NCBI GenBank assembly: GCA_021812785.1
Contig: JAKAMR010000003.1
Span: forward strand, 1 to 55,305
Direction of reading: 5' to 3'
Origin: Nitrospirota bacterium
GTDB taxonomy: Bacteria; Nitrospirota; Thermodesulfovibrionia; Thermodesulfovibrionales; JdFR-88
DNA length: 55,305 nucleotides
Below are positions 16,501 through 24,614 of the stretch, piece after piece (positions within the stretch are counted from its first letter, which is position 1; each line of letters starts with the position of its first letter). The notes under the pieces were generated by a model that worked only from the letters and a program-made list of their open reading frames with translations, was not told the origin of the DNA and made no database searches. The position numbers and the translations under genes were made by a program.

Positions 16501-16670
16501 GTGCGGGGGGCGGACGGCATTCGCTCCATTAAGTGCCGTCTCCCCCTGATTGCCAGCAGCCATGTATACCGCGCCGGGGTCTCCCCAGGTTGCTGCTGCG
16601 GCATGTGACTCTCTATATTGGCACAGAGGGGCCCGCATCACACGCTGCGCTCACACCATCCGCCCCCCCA
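16501..16670 (-). repeat. GC-rich intergenic repeat with inverted ends, copy 1
   Basis: The element starts with GTGCGGGGGGCGGACGG and ends with ACCATCCGCCCCCCC, so its ends form imperfect inverted repeats (GGGGGGCGGAYGG). Its reverse complement aligns with 23685-23831 over both ends (GGATGGTGTGAGCGCAGCG and GGAGCGAATGCCGTCCGCC) and more loosely in the middle. It fills most of the 360-base gap between the small membrane protein and the AdoMet synthetase gene. No transposase is encoded, so it resembles a miniature inverted-repeat element or other mobile non-coding repeat. Confidence 0.8.
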
Positions 16671-16776
16671 TTTGCATACTCCCTGTTTTTTGATGAGATT
16701 TTTTAAAAGGCCCCGCTGGCAAAAAAGCCGGTTTGGGGTAAGATTTATTCATGGCATACCCGGCCCGTAAGAGATC

Positions 16777-18000
16777 ATGGTAAATATCGAACGCCTGGCC
16801 GGCGTCCCGGTTTCAGAAGAAGCCGTGGAATGCGTAGAGCGGAAGGGGACCGGCCATCCGGACACCCTGGCGGACCTGCTTTCAGAGGCGGTCTCCGTTT
16901 CCCTGTCAAAAGAGTACCTCAGGCTTTTTGGCGCAGTCCTCCATCACAACACCGACAAAGGCTTTCTGGCCGCGGGAGGCGCCAGGAAAAACTTCCAGGG
17001 CGGCAAGATAACAAAGCCCATGCGGTTTTTCATGGGAGACAGAGCCACATTCAAGGCTGAAGGCATAAAGGTGCCGGTGGCGGACATCGCAGTGGAAGCG
17101 GCACGTAAGTGGATAAGGGAGAACATGCGCTTCATAGAGCCGGAGAGGCACATCGTCTTTCATCCGGAGCTGGCTCCGGGCTCGCAGCAGCTTTCCCGGA
17201 TATACGCCACGGACGGCGCCCGCAAGCTTCTGGGGGCCAATGACACCTCGGCGGCCGTGGGCTACTGGCCGCTTTCGCCCACGGAAGAACTTGTCCTGTC
17301 CCTTGAGCGGTTCCTGAATTCAAAAGCCTTCAAGCGTCGTTACCCGGAAACCGGCGAGGACGTGAAGGTTATGGCGGTAAGGGAGGGGCGGGCCCTTACG
17401 GTTACGGTGGCCATGCCCCTGATAGACAGGTTCTTAAGATCGGAAGGCGAGTACTTTGTCCGGAAGGAGATGGTGCTCGGGGAGATCGAGGAATTTCTGC
17501 GCACGAGACGCCTGAACGGATATTTTGAGGATTTCATGGTCCATCTGAACAGCCTTGATGTGCGCGGCGGGGGAATGGGAGGGATATATCTGAGCGTGCT
17601 TGGCACATCCGCCGAGGATGCCGACAGCGGCCAGGTGGGCAGAGGGAACCGCGCAAACGGCCTCATAAGCCTTGGAAGGCCGCTGACCATGGAGGCGGCC
17701 GCCGGAAAAAACCCGCGCAGCCACACAGGAAAGATCTACGGGGTCCTGGCGCACGAGCTTGCAAGAAAGGTCTTCGAAGGCACACAGGGGCTAAGGGAGG
17801 TTTTTGTGCTCCTTGTAAGCAGGATCGGTATGGAGATCAACAGGCCAGCCCTCGTTTCCGTCAAGCTGAGGCTTCAGAAAGGAGCGCACCCAAGGGACGT
17901 TTCCGACCGGATAAACGCGATAATCGGGGAAGAGCTTTCAGAAAAAAACCTCCTTCCCTTTACAAGGCGGCTTTCTCTGGGGAAATATACCATCTGCTGA
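16777..18000 (+). CDS. S-adenosylmethionine synthetase, archaeal type
   Basis: Makes S-adenosylmethionine from methionine and ATP. The 407-residue protein belongs to the archaeal-type (MAT/AdoMet synthase family 2) rather than bacterial MetK: CVERKGTGHPDTLADLLSEA near the N-terminus, HHNTDKGFLAAGG, GDRATFKAEG, LAPGSQQLS, ANDTSAAVGY, and DSGQVGRGNRANGLISLGRPLTMEAAAGKNPRSHTGKIY late in the protein. These are the signature blocks of the archaeal enzyme. It stands alone between divergent neighbours. Some bacteria carry this type, probably through ancient transfer; whether a normal metK also exists cannot be seen in this window. Confidence 0.93.
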   Translation: MVNIERLAGVPVSEEAVECVERKGTGHPDTLADLLSEAVSVSLSKEYLRLFGAVLHHNTDKGFLAAGGARKNFQGGKITKPMRFFMGDRATFKAEGIKVPVADIAVEAARKWIRENMRFIEPERHIVFHPELAPGSQQLSRIYATDGARKLLGANDTSAAVGYWPLSPTEELVLSLERFLNSKAFKRRYPETGEDVKVMAVREGRALTVTVAMPLIDRFLRSEGEYFVRKEMVLGEIEEFLRTRRLNGYFEDFMVHLNSLDVRGGGMGGIYLSVLGTSAEDADSGQVGRGNRANGLISLGRPLTMEAAAGKNPRSHTGKIYGVLAHELARKVFEGTQGLREVFVLLVSRIGMEINRPALVSVKLRLQKGAHPRDVSDRINAIIGEELSEKNLLPFTRRLSLGKYTIC

Positions 18001-18090
18001 TGTGCGTTTTTTGTTTTTTGGTTTCTTAGGCTACTTTCGAAGGTGCGTTTTTTTAAATCCAACTGGCTGGCAGCGCAATTAAAAAAGTTT

Positions 18091-18447
18091 TTAACCGGCC
18101 GCTTCCACTCTTTTGCTTTTTATCCAGGCCAGGGTCCCCAACCCCGCGAGCGCACCAAGGGAAAGCAGGTAGGCCAAAAGCGCGCCGGCCCGCCCATCGC
18201 CAACCGCCCTGCCCCATTCCCCCCATTCCGGGGAATGATACAGCAGCATCCTCGGTATGCCGCCAAGGATAAAGAACACCATGGAGAACTTGGCCAGCCT
18301 GGACAGCATGCCGCCTTTAGGCCTCATCCGCATGAAATAGCTTAAAAAACCGCTAGCCGCGTAAAGCAATACGGCCAGGTCATACAGGGCATTGTTCAAG
18401 GCAAGCAGTGTCTTTATCGCAGGGTCCACAACCACTATTATACTCAA
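18091..18447 (-). CDS. Small integral membrane protein, unknown function
   Basis: A protein of about 118 residues with three to four hydrophobic segments (about 10-38, 50-70 and 85-108), and a conserved-looking loop MRMRPKGGMLSRLAKF. I do not recognise the family. The start is uncertain: the open frame begins with TTG at 18447, with GTG codons at 18435 and 18429 as alternatives, and none has a convincing ribosome site. It is convergent with the AdoMet synthetase gene and divergent from the pagL-like gene. Confidence 0.55.
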   Translation of the reverse strand: MSIIVVVDPAIKTLLALNNALYDLAVLLYAASGFLSYFMRMRPKGGMLSRLAKFSMVFFILGGIPRMLLYHSPEWGEWGRAVGDGRAGALLAYLLSLGALAGLGTLAWIKSKRVEAAG

Positions 18448-18497
18448 AAAAGCGGGAACTTCGGACTTTTTGGGTAGCGGGTCAGCTTAAGTGAAGG

Positions 18498-18555
18498 GAT
18501 AACCCGCCAGACGGGACGGCTTGAGCAAAAGCCGCCTCGTCTGGCGGGCATTATC
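18498..18555. repeat. Long GC-rich hairpin between divergent genes
   Basis: CCCGCCAGACG (18503-18513) pairs perfectly with CGTCTGGCGGG (18538-18548). Outside it GATAA pairs with TTATC after a small bulge, and inside it CGGCTT pairs with AAGCCG. There is no adjacent T-run, so a role in termination is doubtful; it could be a palindromic repeat or a structured 5' leader for the pagL-like gene. Confidence 0.7.
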
Positions 18556-18614
18556 AGACTGAGCCGCTGCTACTTTTTGCCCTTCCTTCCGTTTTTTGTA
18601 GTAATATCTATCCA

Positions 18615-19193
18615 ATGAAAAAAAACAGGGCCATCGCCCTGATTTTGCCCATATGTCTGATAATATCCGTATGCCTGCTGATCTTTGAGCCGGCCGCAAT
18701 GGCCTCCTCCGGGGACAAACCGGATCAGGCGGGGGCAGCCAGGGGTTCACTTCCGGGTTTTGAATTGGGGGTAGCGGGCGGCGGAAGCTTCAATGGCGAC
18801 GGGTCCGCGCAGGCGATGCTTCTTGCGGCGTTCCAGAAACCGGTTTTCCCCGATTTCCTTCTGCGCGTGGAACCCACATTCGAATACCTGAACTCCAAGG
18901 GTGATGTGCTGTATGTGGCCGGGGCCTCGCTGGTGGCCAGAAGGCTTGCTCCGTACAAGGGGTTGACTCCTTTCGTGGACCTTGGCGCGGGGCTTAACTA
19001 TATCTCCCATAACCATTTCGCGGACAGACAGCTTGGGGGCAATTTCATGTTCGACCTGATGCTGGGCGGAGGTTTTTATCTGACCAGGACAATAAGCCTC
19101 TCTTACAGGTACAGACATCTTTCAAACGCCGGCATATTCAACCCCAACGAGGGGATAGACTCCTACTACATACTGTTTGGCATAGGAATATAA
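18615..19193 (+). CDS. Outer-membrane acyloxyacyl hydrolase, PagL-like lipid A deacylase
   Basis: PagL removes the 3-O acyl chain of lipid A at the outer membrane. The 192-residue protein has a signal peptide (residues 1-30, ending AMASS), a series of alternating beta-strand-like segments, and the diagnostic C-terminal block YRYRHLSNAGIFNPNEGID with the likely catalytic pair H168 and S170 and an acidic residue E179. It ends in a beta signal with aromatic and hydrophobic residues (YYILFGIGI), as expected for a barrel inserted by Bam. The ATG at 18615 is the natural start for the signal peptide. Confidence is good for the family; activity is inferred. Confidence 0.82.
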   Translation: MKKNRAIALILPICLIISVCLLIFEPAAMASSGDKPDQAGAARGSLPGFELGVAGGGSFNGDGSAQAMLLAAFQKPVFPDFLLRVEPTFEYLNSKGDVLYVAGASLVARRLAPYKGLTPFVDLGAGLNYISHNHFADRQLGGNFMFDLMLGGGFYLTRTISLSYRYRHLSNAGIFNPNEGIDSYYILFGIGI

Positions 19194-19201
19194 AACACTA
19201 C

Positions 19202-19272
19202 GGAATTCCCTCCCCCCGGAATTCCCTCACCCATCGTTTTGCTCCTCCCTCTCCCACTGTGAGAGGGAAAAA
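19202..19272 (+). repeat. Tandem GGAATTCCCTC and CCCTCTC hairpin after the pagL-like gene
   Basis: GGAATTCCCTC occurs twice with an 18-base period, followed by CCCTCTC-CCACTGT-GAGAGGG, a 7-bp hairpin. Similar CCCTCTCCC hairpins are common dispersed elements in bacterial genomes. There is no T-run on this strand, so it is only a weak terminator candidate. Confidence 0.4.
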
Positions 19273-19375
19273 GGATAAGGGATATGTACGGTAGCAGGAC
19301 AATCTACAGGATAATCGTTCATGTATAATAGAAAAACTTTTTTTATTTTTAAAAAACTGGGAGGTTTCCTGTTCA

Positions 19376-20548
19376 ATGATAAAGGTTGAGTTTGCCGAGA
19401 GGCTTCGCCATCTGCCGCCCTACCTGTTTGCCGAGATAGACAGGCTCAAGCGGGAAGAGGTCAAAAAGGGGGCCGATCTCATAGATCTGAGCATCGGGGA
19501 CCCGGATCTGCCAACGCCTGAACACATTGTCGCCTCTCTTAAAGAGGCAGCCGGGAGACCTGAAAATCACCGTTATCCCTCCTATGAGGGCATGCCTTCG
19601 TTCAGGCAGGCAGTGGCCCAATGGTACAAGAGGCGCTTCGATGTTTCCCTGGACCCTCAGGCGGAGGTCCTTTCGCTCATAGGCTCCAAGGAGGGCATCG
19701 GGCATATACCTCTTGCGTTTGCCGGCCCTGGCGACGTAGTGCTCTATACCTCTCCGGGCTATCCCGTTTATCCGGTGGGGGCGCTTTTTGCCGGCGCACA
19801 GGGCTATCCCCTGCCGCTCCTGGAGGCCAACGGTTTCCTGCCAGACCTTGAAGCGGTCCCGGCGGATATACTCAAGCGCTCAAAACTCCTTTTTATCAAC
19901 TATCCCAACAACCCCACAGGGGCGACCGCGGATATGGAGTTTTTCAGGAAAGTGGTAGAGTTCGCCGGCAGGCACAATATTATCGTTTGCCATGACGCCG
20001 CCTATTCGGAGATATATTATGACGGAAGGAAACCGGCCAGCTTTCTCCAGACGCCTGGGGCAAAGGAAGTGGGCATAGAGTTCCATTCGCTGTCAAAGAC
20101 CTACAACATGACCGGCTGGAGGCTGGGTTTTGCGGTTGGTCACAGCGAAGTGCTGGCGGGCCTTGGGAAGATAAAGACGAACCTGGATTCTGGCGTTTTC
20201 CAGGCGGTCCAGGAGGCGGGCATTACGGCGCTTAACACCGGAGACGCGGAGCTCTCCGGCATCAGGCAGACCTACCAGGAAAGAAGAGACGCCCTTTACG
20301 CCGGACTCACCGGGCAGGGTATCCATGTAATAAAGCCCGGGGCCGCATTCTATCTGTGGGCCGGATGCCCGAAGGGGGTTTTTTCTGATTCCCGTTCCTT
20401 CGCAAAACACCTCCTTGAAAAGGCGGGCGTCGTGGCCACTCCCGGCGTGGGCTTCGGCCAGCCGGGGGAGGGATACATCCGTTTTGCGCTCACCGTGCCG
20501 GTCGACAGGATCGGCGAGGCGGTGCAACGGATAGCTAAGGTCCTCTAG
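19376..20548 (+). CDS. dapL: LL-diaminopimelate aminotransferase
   Basis: DapL converts tetrahydrodipicolinate directly to LL-diaminopimelate using glutamate, bypassing the succinylase or acetylase steps of lysine and peptidoglycan synthesis. The 390-residue class I/II aminotransferase has DLSIGDPDLPTPEHI near 37-51, the SYEGMPSFR block, NYPNNPTGA, and the PLP lysine K241 in HSLSKTYNMTGWRLGF. The IDLSIGDPDLPTP opening and HSLSKTYNMTGWR are typical of DapL of the cyanobacterial/methanogen DapL2 type. GGGAGG lies 12 bases upstream of the ATG; a TATAAT at 19324-19329 may be part of its promoter. folK follows after 31 bases. Confidence 0.88.
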   Translation: MIKVEFAERLRHLPPYLFAEIDRLKREEVKKGADLIDLSIGDPDLPTPEHIVASLKEAAGRPENHRYPSYEGMPSFRQAVAQWYKRRFDVSLDPQAEVLSLIGSKEGIGHIPLAFAGPGDVVLYTSPGYPVYPVGALFAGAQGYPLPLLEANGFLPDLEAVPADILKRSKLLFINYPNNPTGATADMEFFRKVVEFAGRHNIIVCHDAAYSEIYYDGRKPASFLQTPGAKEVGIEFHSLSKTYNMTGWRLGFAVGHSEVLAGLGKIKTNLDSGVFQAVQEAGITALNTGDAELSGIRQTYQERRDALYAGLTGQGIHVIKPGAAFYLWAGCPKGVFSDSRSFAKHLLEKAGVVATPGVGFGQPGEGYIRFALTVPVDRIGEAVQRIAKVL

Positions 20549-20579
20549 TCCGGAAGGTTGAACAAAAAAGGCCGCCCTT

Positions 20580-21101
20580 TTGCCGACCGCTTACATTGGC
20601 ATAGGTTCAAACCTTGGCAACAGGCTTGAAAATTGCCTCAAGGCGCTTGACCTGCTCGAACGGCGGGGCATAAGGGTAACGGCCCTCTCCAGCCCCTATG
20701 AGACAAAGCCCTGGGGGATGGACAGGCCGGAAATAGAGCATCCCGGCATGGTGGCGGGCCAGCCCGACTTCATAAACATGGCCGCCAGGATCGAGACTGA
20801 TTTGGGAAAAAATCCCTTGGCCCTGCTTGAGACCCTTCAGGAAGTGGAGCGGGAGATGGGGCGGGTGCGCAGGGAGAAATGGGGCCCGAGGATCATCGAT
20901 CTGGACATACTTCTATACGGGGATGAGGTAGTAGATATTCCGGATGGGCCGGAAGGCAGGCTTAAGGTGCCGCACCCGCTCATGCACTTAAGAGAGTTTG
21001 TCCTCAAGCCGCTCGCGGAGATAGCCCCGCAGGCCATCCACCCGGTTTTTAAAAAAACCATCTCGCAGCTTCTTGCGGAAAAATTGCCTGAAGGCAGCTA
21101 G
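20580..21101 (+). CDS. folK: 2-amino-4-hydroxy-6-hydroxymethyldihydropteridine pyrophosphokinase
   Basis: FolK transfers pyrophosphate from ATP to 6-hydroxymethyl-dihydropterin in folate synthesis. The 173-residue protein has the family blocks YIGIGSNLGNR at the N-terminus, PDFINMAARIET, and RRKWGPRIIDLDILLYGDEV-type sequence (here REKWGPRIIDLDILLYG), then PHPLMHLREFVLKPLAEIAP. The start is a TTG at 20580, which places the conserved YIGIGSN at residues 5-11 as usual; an AAGG lies about 9 bases upstream. It follows dapL closely and converges with the GGDEF gene, overlapping it by four bases. Confidence 0.93.
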   Translation: MPTAYIGIGSNLGNRLENCLKALDLLERRGIRVTALSSPYETKPWGMDRPEIEHPGMVAGQPDFINMAARIETDLGKNPLALLETLQEVEREMGRVRREKWGPRIIDLDILLYGDEVVDIPDGPEGRLKVPHPLMHLREFVLKPLAEIAPQAIHPVFKKTISQLLAEKLPEGS

Positions 21102-22003
21102 GCATCTGGACGGCTGCCGTCCATATGCACACATACCCGGTTTCTGCCGCCTTCTTTGGCCATGTATAGCGCCCTGTCCGCCTGCCGTATAAGCGCTTCC
21201 GGGGCGGGGTCGCCCGTTTCGAATGTGGCCACTCCAATGCTGATGGTGACGGAAGACAGCGGCGAACCGTCACAAAGAAGCTCTGCGTCCTGCACCGCCT
21301 GCCTGGCCCTTTCCCCAACGGCAGCGGCGGTGCCACTGGATGTATTGGACATCATCACAATAAATTCTTCGCCCCCGTATCTGCCTGCGATATCGTTTCT
21401 GCGCACCGTGGACAATACTATCTTCGCAATTTTCGCCAGAACCTCGTCTCCGCAGCGGTGGCCGTAAGTGTCGTTGATCTTTTTGAAAAAATCGATATCC
21501 AGCATCATGAGCGACAGGGGCTCGCCGTAGCTAAGGGACCAGGACAACTCCTCCACCAGCCTGTCCATGAAAAAGCCGCGGTTATAAAGCCCCGTAAGGC
21601 AGTCCCGGTCCATTGCGAACTCAAGCTCCCTTGTCTTATTCCTGATGTAGGTGATATTTTTGAGCCGCGCTATGACCTCTTCCTTGAAATAGGGCCTGCA
21701 GATGTAGTCGTAAGCCCCCAGCAGGTAGCCTTTTGACAGTCTCTTTTGCGCCCTCCCCGCGCTGATAAGGATCACGGGCATATCCACCGTGGACGGGGCG
21801 GATTTCAATTTCTTCAGCACCCCGAAGCAGCGGCCGCCGGTTGCATTTACGGAGAGGAATAAAACATCGGGAGATTCGCTATAGACCTTGCCCAGAACAT
21901 CGCCGCCTTCTTCCACAAAGCAACACTCGTAGCCCTCGTCCGTGAGCATCTTCCCAAGGATTTGTTTTGTCTCAACAGCGGTATCGGCAATGAGCACTTT
22001 CAT
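21098..22003 (-). CDS. Diguanylate cyclase with degenerate receiver domain
   Basis: A 301-residue REC-GGDEF protein that should make cyclic di-GMP. The GGDEF domain has the active site GGEEF at 210-214 and the inhibitory I-site RRND at 201-204, five residues upstream, so product feedback is likely. The N-terminal domain has the receiver fold but lacks key residues: the second aspartate of the acidic pair is absent (LIADTA), the phospho-acceptor position is S51 (LFLSVNA) and the conserved KP lysine is arginine (CRPYF). It is therefore unlikely to be switched by phosphorylation. The ATG at 22003 is preferred; the open frame extends further upstream to a TTG. Confidence 0.9.
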   Translation of the reverse strand: MKVLIADTAVETKQILGKMLTDEGYECCFVEEGGDVLGKVYSESPDVLFLSVNATGGRCFGVLKKLKSAPSTVDMPVILISAGRAQKRLSKGYLLGAYDYICRPYFKEEVIARLKNITYIRNKTRELEFAMDRDCLTGLYNRGFFMDRLVEELSWSLSYGEPLSLMMLDIDFFKKINDTYGHRCGDEVLAKIAKIVLSTVRRNDIAGRYGGEEFIVMMSNTSSGTAAAVGERARQAVQDAELLCDGSPLSSVTISIGVATFETGDPAPEALIRQADRALYMAKEGGRNRVCVHMDGSRPDA

Positions 22004-22094
22004 AGATCGATTATTGCAGCCAAAACAAAAAGCTCCGGGGTGCAATCTGCGGCATTATAACAGATTTTTGATTTAAAATTAAAAACGGGATGCC

Positions 22095-22829
22095 TTATTT
22101 GCCCATTACCAGGATGGCGGCAAACACCAGCACCTTTGCCGTAGACAGAAGACCGATCTGCCTGAATTTTTCCTTCTTTTCGCGCCGTTTAACAGCTGAC
22201 CAGACATCCTCCGCCAGCGGCAGAAAAGCCAGAAGCACCGGATGTCCAAGCGCGGCGCCGGCAAGGCCCGCCAAAAGGAGCGCCCCTGAATAAACGGCCC
22301 CGATGGGCCTGTACCTTTTCAATCCTGGATACCTCACCCTGAAGCAGCTGGCGAAATAGAACAGGGAAAACATCGCCCAAAGATATAAGTGCTTCCCGAT
22401 GCCGCCCGTAACAGACGAGGAGATAACGGCCACTTGGCCCATGATGGCCATGCCGAAGCCCTCCGCGTATATGGGAGGAAATTTTTTACTTTTCCCGTCC
22501 TTCCCGAAATAATAATTAAGCGCAAAAAGGAGCGCCCCTGCAGCGTAAAGGAGACCCAAAGACGGATAAAGCCAGGCGGAATAGGCGAGCCCGGCAAACC
22601 CTGGCAGCGCCAGCATGGCCAGATCGGGCAGCCGGTCCAGGTTGCTGCTTCTTATCATATTGACCGCCGGGGTTTTTACGAGGAGCAAAAGCGTGAGCGA
22701 CACGAATACTATAGCCGTTATCATTCTTGGGCCGCCAGATACCAGCACACCCGCTGCGAACGCCGCCAGGAACATTATCCATGAACCCGGTTCTTTTGTA
22801 TAAGAAATGGGGTTTTTGTTTTTATTCAT
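22095..22829 (-). CDS. YwiC-like integral membrane protein
   Basis: A 244-residue polytopic membrane protein resembling the YwiC-like family of unknown function. The family-like N-terminal signature appears as YTKEPGSWIMFLAAFAAGV, in which the usual EHGSW is replaced by EPGSW. Seven to eight hydrophobic segments follow, with a charged cytoplasmic-looking stretch FRVRYPGLKRYRP and a basic C-terminal loop KRREKKEKFRQ before the last segment. The ATG at 22829 is chosen because it places the family motif close to the N-terminus; an upstream GTG at 22871 is possible. The function is unknown. Confidence 0.7.
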   Translation of the reverse strand: MNKNKNPISYTKEPGSWIMFLAAFAAGVLVSGGPRMITAIVFVSLTLLLLVKTPAVNMIRSSNLDRLPDLAMLALPGFAGLAYSAWLYPSLGLLYAAGALLFALNYYFGKDGKSKKFPPIYAEGFGMAIMGQVAVISSSVTGGIGKHLYLWAMFSLFYFASCFRVRYPGLKRYRPIGAVYSGALLLAGLAGAALGHPVLLAFLPLAEDVWSAVKRREKKEKFRQIGLLSTAKVLVFAAILVMGK

Positions 22830-22988
22830 TATGGGATGCTTGAGCCTTCGTCTGATAGGAGAGCCCTGCACCGGTCATCTGCCCAGCCTCTTTGCTGTGC
22901 GGTAAAGTTTTTGATTTGCCATCATTTCCCTTTTTACCTCTGCTTTATGGCCTGTTTTAGTATATCGCCTCGGGGCGGAAATGGGTGT

Positions 22989-23516
22989 ATGATGGAAATC
23001 ATAGAATCGCAATCCACCCTCAAAAAGGAGGGGAAGACCCTGCCCCATTTCGGGCTCATAAACGAAGATGCGCTGGGCCCTGTGAAAGGCCCGCTGATGA
23101 GGGCGAAGCTCCACATAAGGGGGGCAAGGCGAAGGTTTGAGCGCGGCCAGATAACCGATGGCATCCTGGCCCTTTACGATGCCCTCTGCTCGGCCATGGA
23201 CTGGTATATCGCGGCGCCGGAACGCCGCAGGGGCCTTGTGGTGAAAGAAGGCGACGACCTGATGAACGATGAAAGCCTGTACAGGGTCCTCGTGCGATCG
23301 AGCGTCCTGGACGGCTCATTCAACTATCAGGAAATGAGCTCCCTTGTAATGAAGGCCCTCGACAAGGACATACAGGAGTCCACCTCTGAGTTTGACTGGA
23401 GGGAATTCATGAAAAAAACGGAGACGGTCTTTACTGCGCTTGGAGTAATGCCCTTCGATGAAAAAACGCTTCCTGAGGAAAGACCCGAACCCTTTCTGAA
23501 AAGACCGGGCCAATAA
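22989..23516 (+). CDS. Hypothetical soluble protein
   Basis: A 175-residue protein, mostly charged and predicted alpha-helical, with no signal peptide or membrane segment. Segments such as MRAKLHIRGARRRFERGQITDGILALYDALCSAMDWYI look like a helical-bundle or HEPN-like pattern, but no catalytic motif can be identified, so I leave the function open. The start is placed at the ATG pair 22989/22992; an earlier in-frame TTG would add a cysteine-rich hydrophobic stretch that looks unrelated. It is divergent from the YwiC-like gene. Confidence 0.65.
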   Translation: MMEIIESQSTLKKEGKTLPHFGLINEDALGPVKGPLMRAKLHIRGARRRFERGQITDGILALYDALCSAMDWYIAAPERRRGLVVKEGDDLMNDESLYRVLVRSSVLDGSFNYQEMSSLVMKALDKDIQESTSEFDWREFMKKTETVFTALGVMPFDEKTLPEERPEPFLKRPGQ

Positions 23517-23600
23517 AAATTGATCTCTTCAGGTATTTATTTATTCCTGTGGGCACTTTACTTCATTATTTTTTTATAACCCACCCTCCCGCCATTTCCT

Positions 23601-23621
23601 GTATGGGGCTTCGCCCCATAC
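23601..23621. terminator. Strong GTATGGGGC-TTC-GCCCCATAC hairpin
   Basis: A perfect 9-bp stem with a TTC loop (effectively a C-TTC-G tetraloop) lies 85 bases after the hypothetical gene ending at 23516. No T-run follows directly, so termination is possible but not certain. It immediately precedes the second repeat copy. Confidence 0.5.
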
Positions 23622-23684
23622 CCCATTCAAAAAACGAAAAGAAGGCAAACAAGAAACGGCGGGAAAAAAATCATGGAAGCGCAA

Positions 23685-23831
23685 AGGGGGGCGGATGGTG
23701 TGAGCGCAGCGGGTGACGCGGGCGCGTAACACAGCGCTGCAGCAACTGGAAAAACCTGGCGCGGCATGCTCGGCATGCAGCCTAACCAGATGAGACGGCG
23801 CTTAGCGGAGCGAATGCCGTCCGCCCCCCCA
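23685..23831 (+). repeat. GC-rich intergenic repeat with inverted ends, copy 2
   Basis: Begins GGGGGGCGGATGGTGTGAG and ends GAATGCCGTCCGCCCCCC, so the termini are imperfect inverted repeats. It matches the reverse complement of 16501-16670, most strongly in the outer 25-30 bases of each end, with a shorter and diverged centre that contains GCATGCTCGGCATGC. Partial relatives are at 37531-37562 and 38331-38364. No reading frame of significance lies within it. It fills most of the gap before the HAD gene. Confidence 0.8.
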
Positions 23832-23845
23832 GCCCCCCGGTTTTT

Positions 23846-24565
23846 TCAGGCAGGGAACAGCCTTGGCAAAATGGAATAAAGCTCCGCGTAGCTGTTAAAG
23901 GAGGCCTCGGGGCTCAAGCCGCCGAAGGGCCCTGGTCCCCTTCCAAAAAGCACGCACCTGATGCCTGCGTTTCTTGCCCCCTGCAGGTCCCTCTCCGGGC
24001 TGTCGCCTATGTAAATGCAGTCTTCCGGCCGGACCTTCAGCTCCTTCATGGCTGCTTCAAAGGGCCTGGGGTCTGGTTTCCTGTGCCCTATGCGGCTGGA
24101 AAGTATAATTGATCGAAAATAGCTTTCCAGGCCCAGCATTGCAAGCTCGGGCTCCGCAAAAGGCCACTGGGCATCGGAGACAAGGGCAGTCAGAAAATTT
24201 TCAGATGCCTCCTCAAGGAAGCCCTTCACACCCGGGAAAAGCCCAAACCTCCGCATGGTCAGGCTCCTGAAAAGGACTGTGGCCGAAAACACCACCTCCG
24301 GAGGGAATTTTTTGCCCTTTTCCCCATGCCTTTGCATTATGCTTTTGAATATCTCAAAGACGTCCACTTCCCTGTGGATATCCGCCCGTAGCCACAGGCT
24401 GACCTCCCCGAAATAGGCGGCCTTCAGGTCCTCAGGGCCGATCCTTACCTGGTAATAAGAGAGATATTTGGACAAGGCTGAATAGACGGAAAGGTCTTCT
24501 TCGTTTGTCTCTATATCTATGAGAGTGCCGTAAAGGTCAAAGAGCACTGCGCCCCTTTTTTTCAT
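23846..24565 (-). CDS. HAD-superfamily hydrolase
   Basis: A 239-residue haloacid-dehalogenase-type phosphatase. Motif 1 is DLYGTLID near residues 10-17 with the nucleophile in the first aspartate, motif 2 is ALVSDAQ near 133, the motif 3 lysine is in SRIGHRKPDPRPF, and motif 4 is YIGDSPERDLQGARNAG. The cap is an alpha-helical C1 insert, as in the phosphoglycolate phosphatase/beta-phosphoglucomutase group. Substrate is unknown. It is divergent from the glucan phosphorylase gene, so a role in sugar-phosphate metabolism is possible but not shown. Confidence 0.88.
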   Translation of the reverse strand: MKKRGAVLFDLYGTLIDIETNEEDLSVYSALSKYLSYYQVRIGPEDLKAAYFGEVSLWLRADIHREVDVFEIFKSIMQRHGEKGKKFPPEVVFSATVLFRSLTMRRFGLFPGVKGFLEEASENFLTALVSDAQWPFAEPELAMLGLESYFRSIILSSRIGHRKPDPRPFEAAMKELKVRPEDCIYIGDSPERDLQGARNAGIRCVLFGRGPGPFGGLSPEASFNSYAELYSILPRLFPA

Positions 24566-24614
24566 TTGCCCCCTTTTGGTAGTTGCCGGACGATGACGGC
24601 TTTCTCTTTTTAGG

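Noticed and set aside
16426..16641. Reading frame of 71 residues on the minus strand
   Set aside because: It lies within the GC-rich repeat, has no ribosome site and no protein-like composition.
19324..19329. A confident sigma-70 promoter for dapL
   Set aside because: TATAAT is present but no acceptable -35 lies 16-18 bases upstream, so I mention it only in the gene entry.
22095..22829. UbiA-type prenyltransferase
   Set aside because: The aspartate-rich NDxxD motifs of UbiA are absent; the N-terminal EPGSW resembles the YwiC-like family instead.
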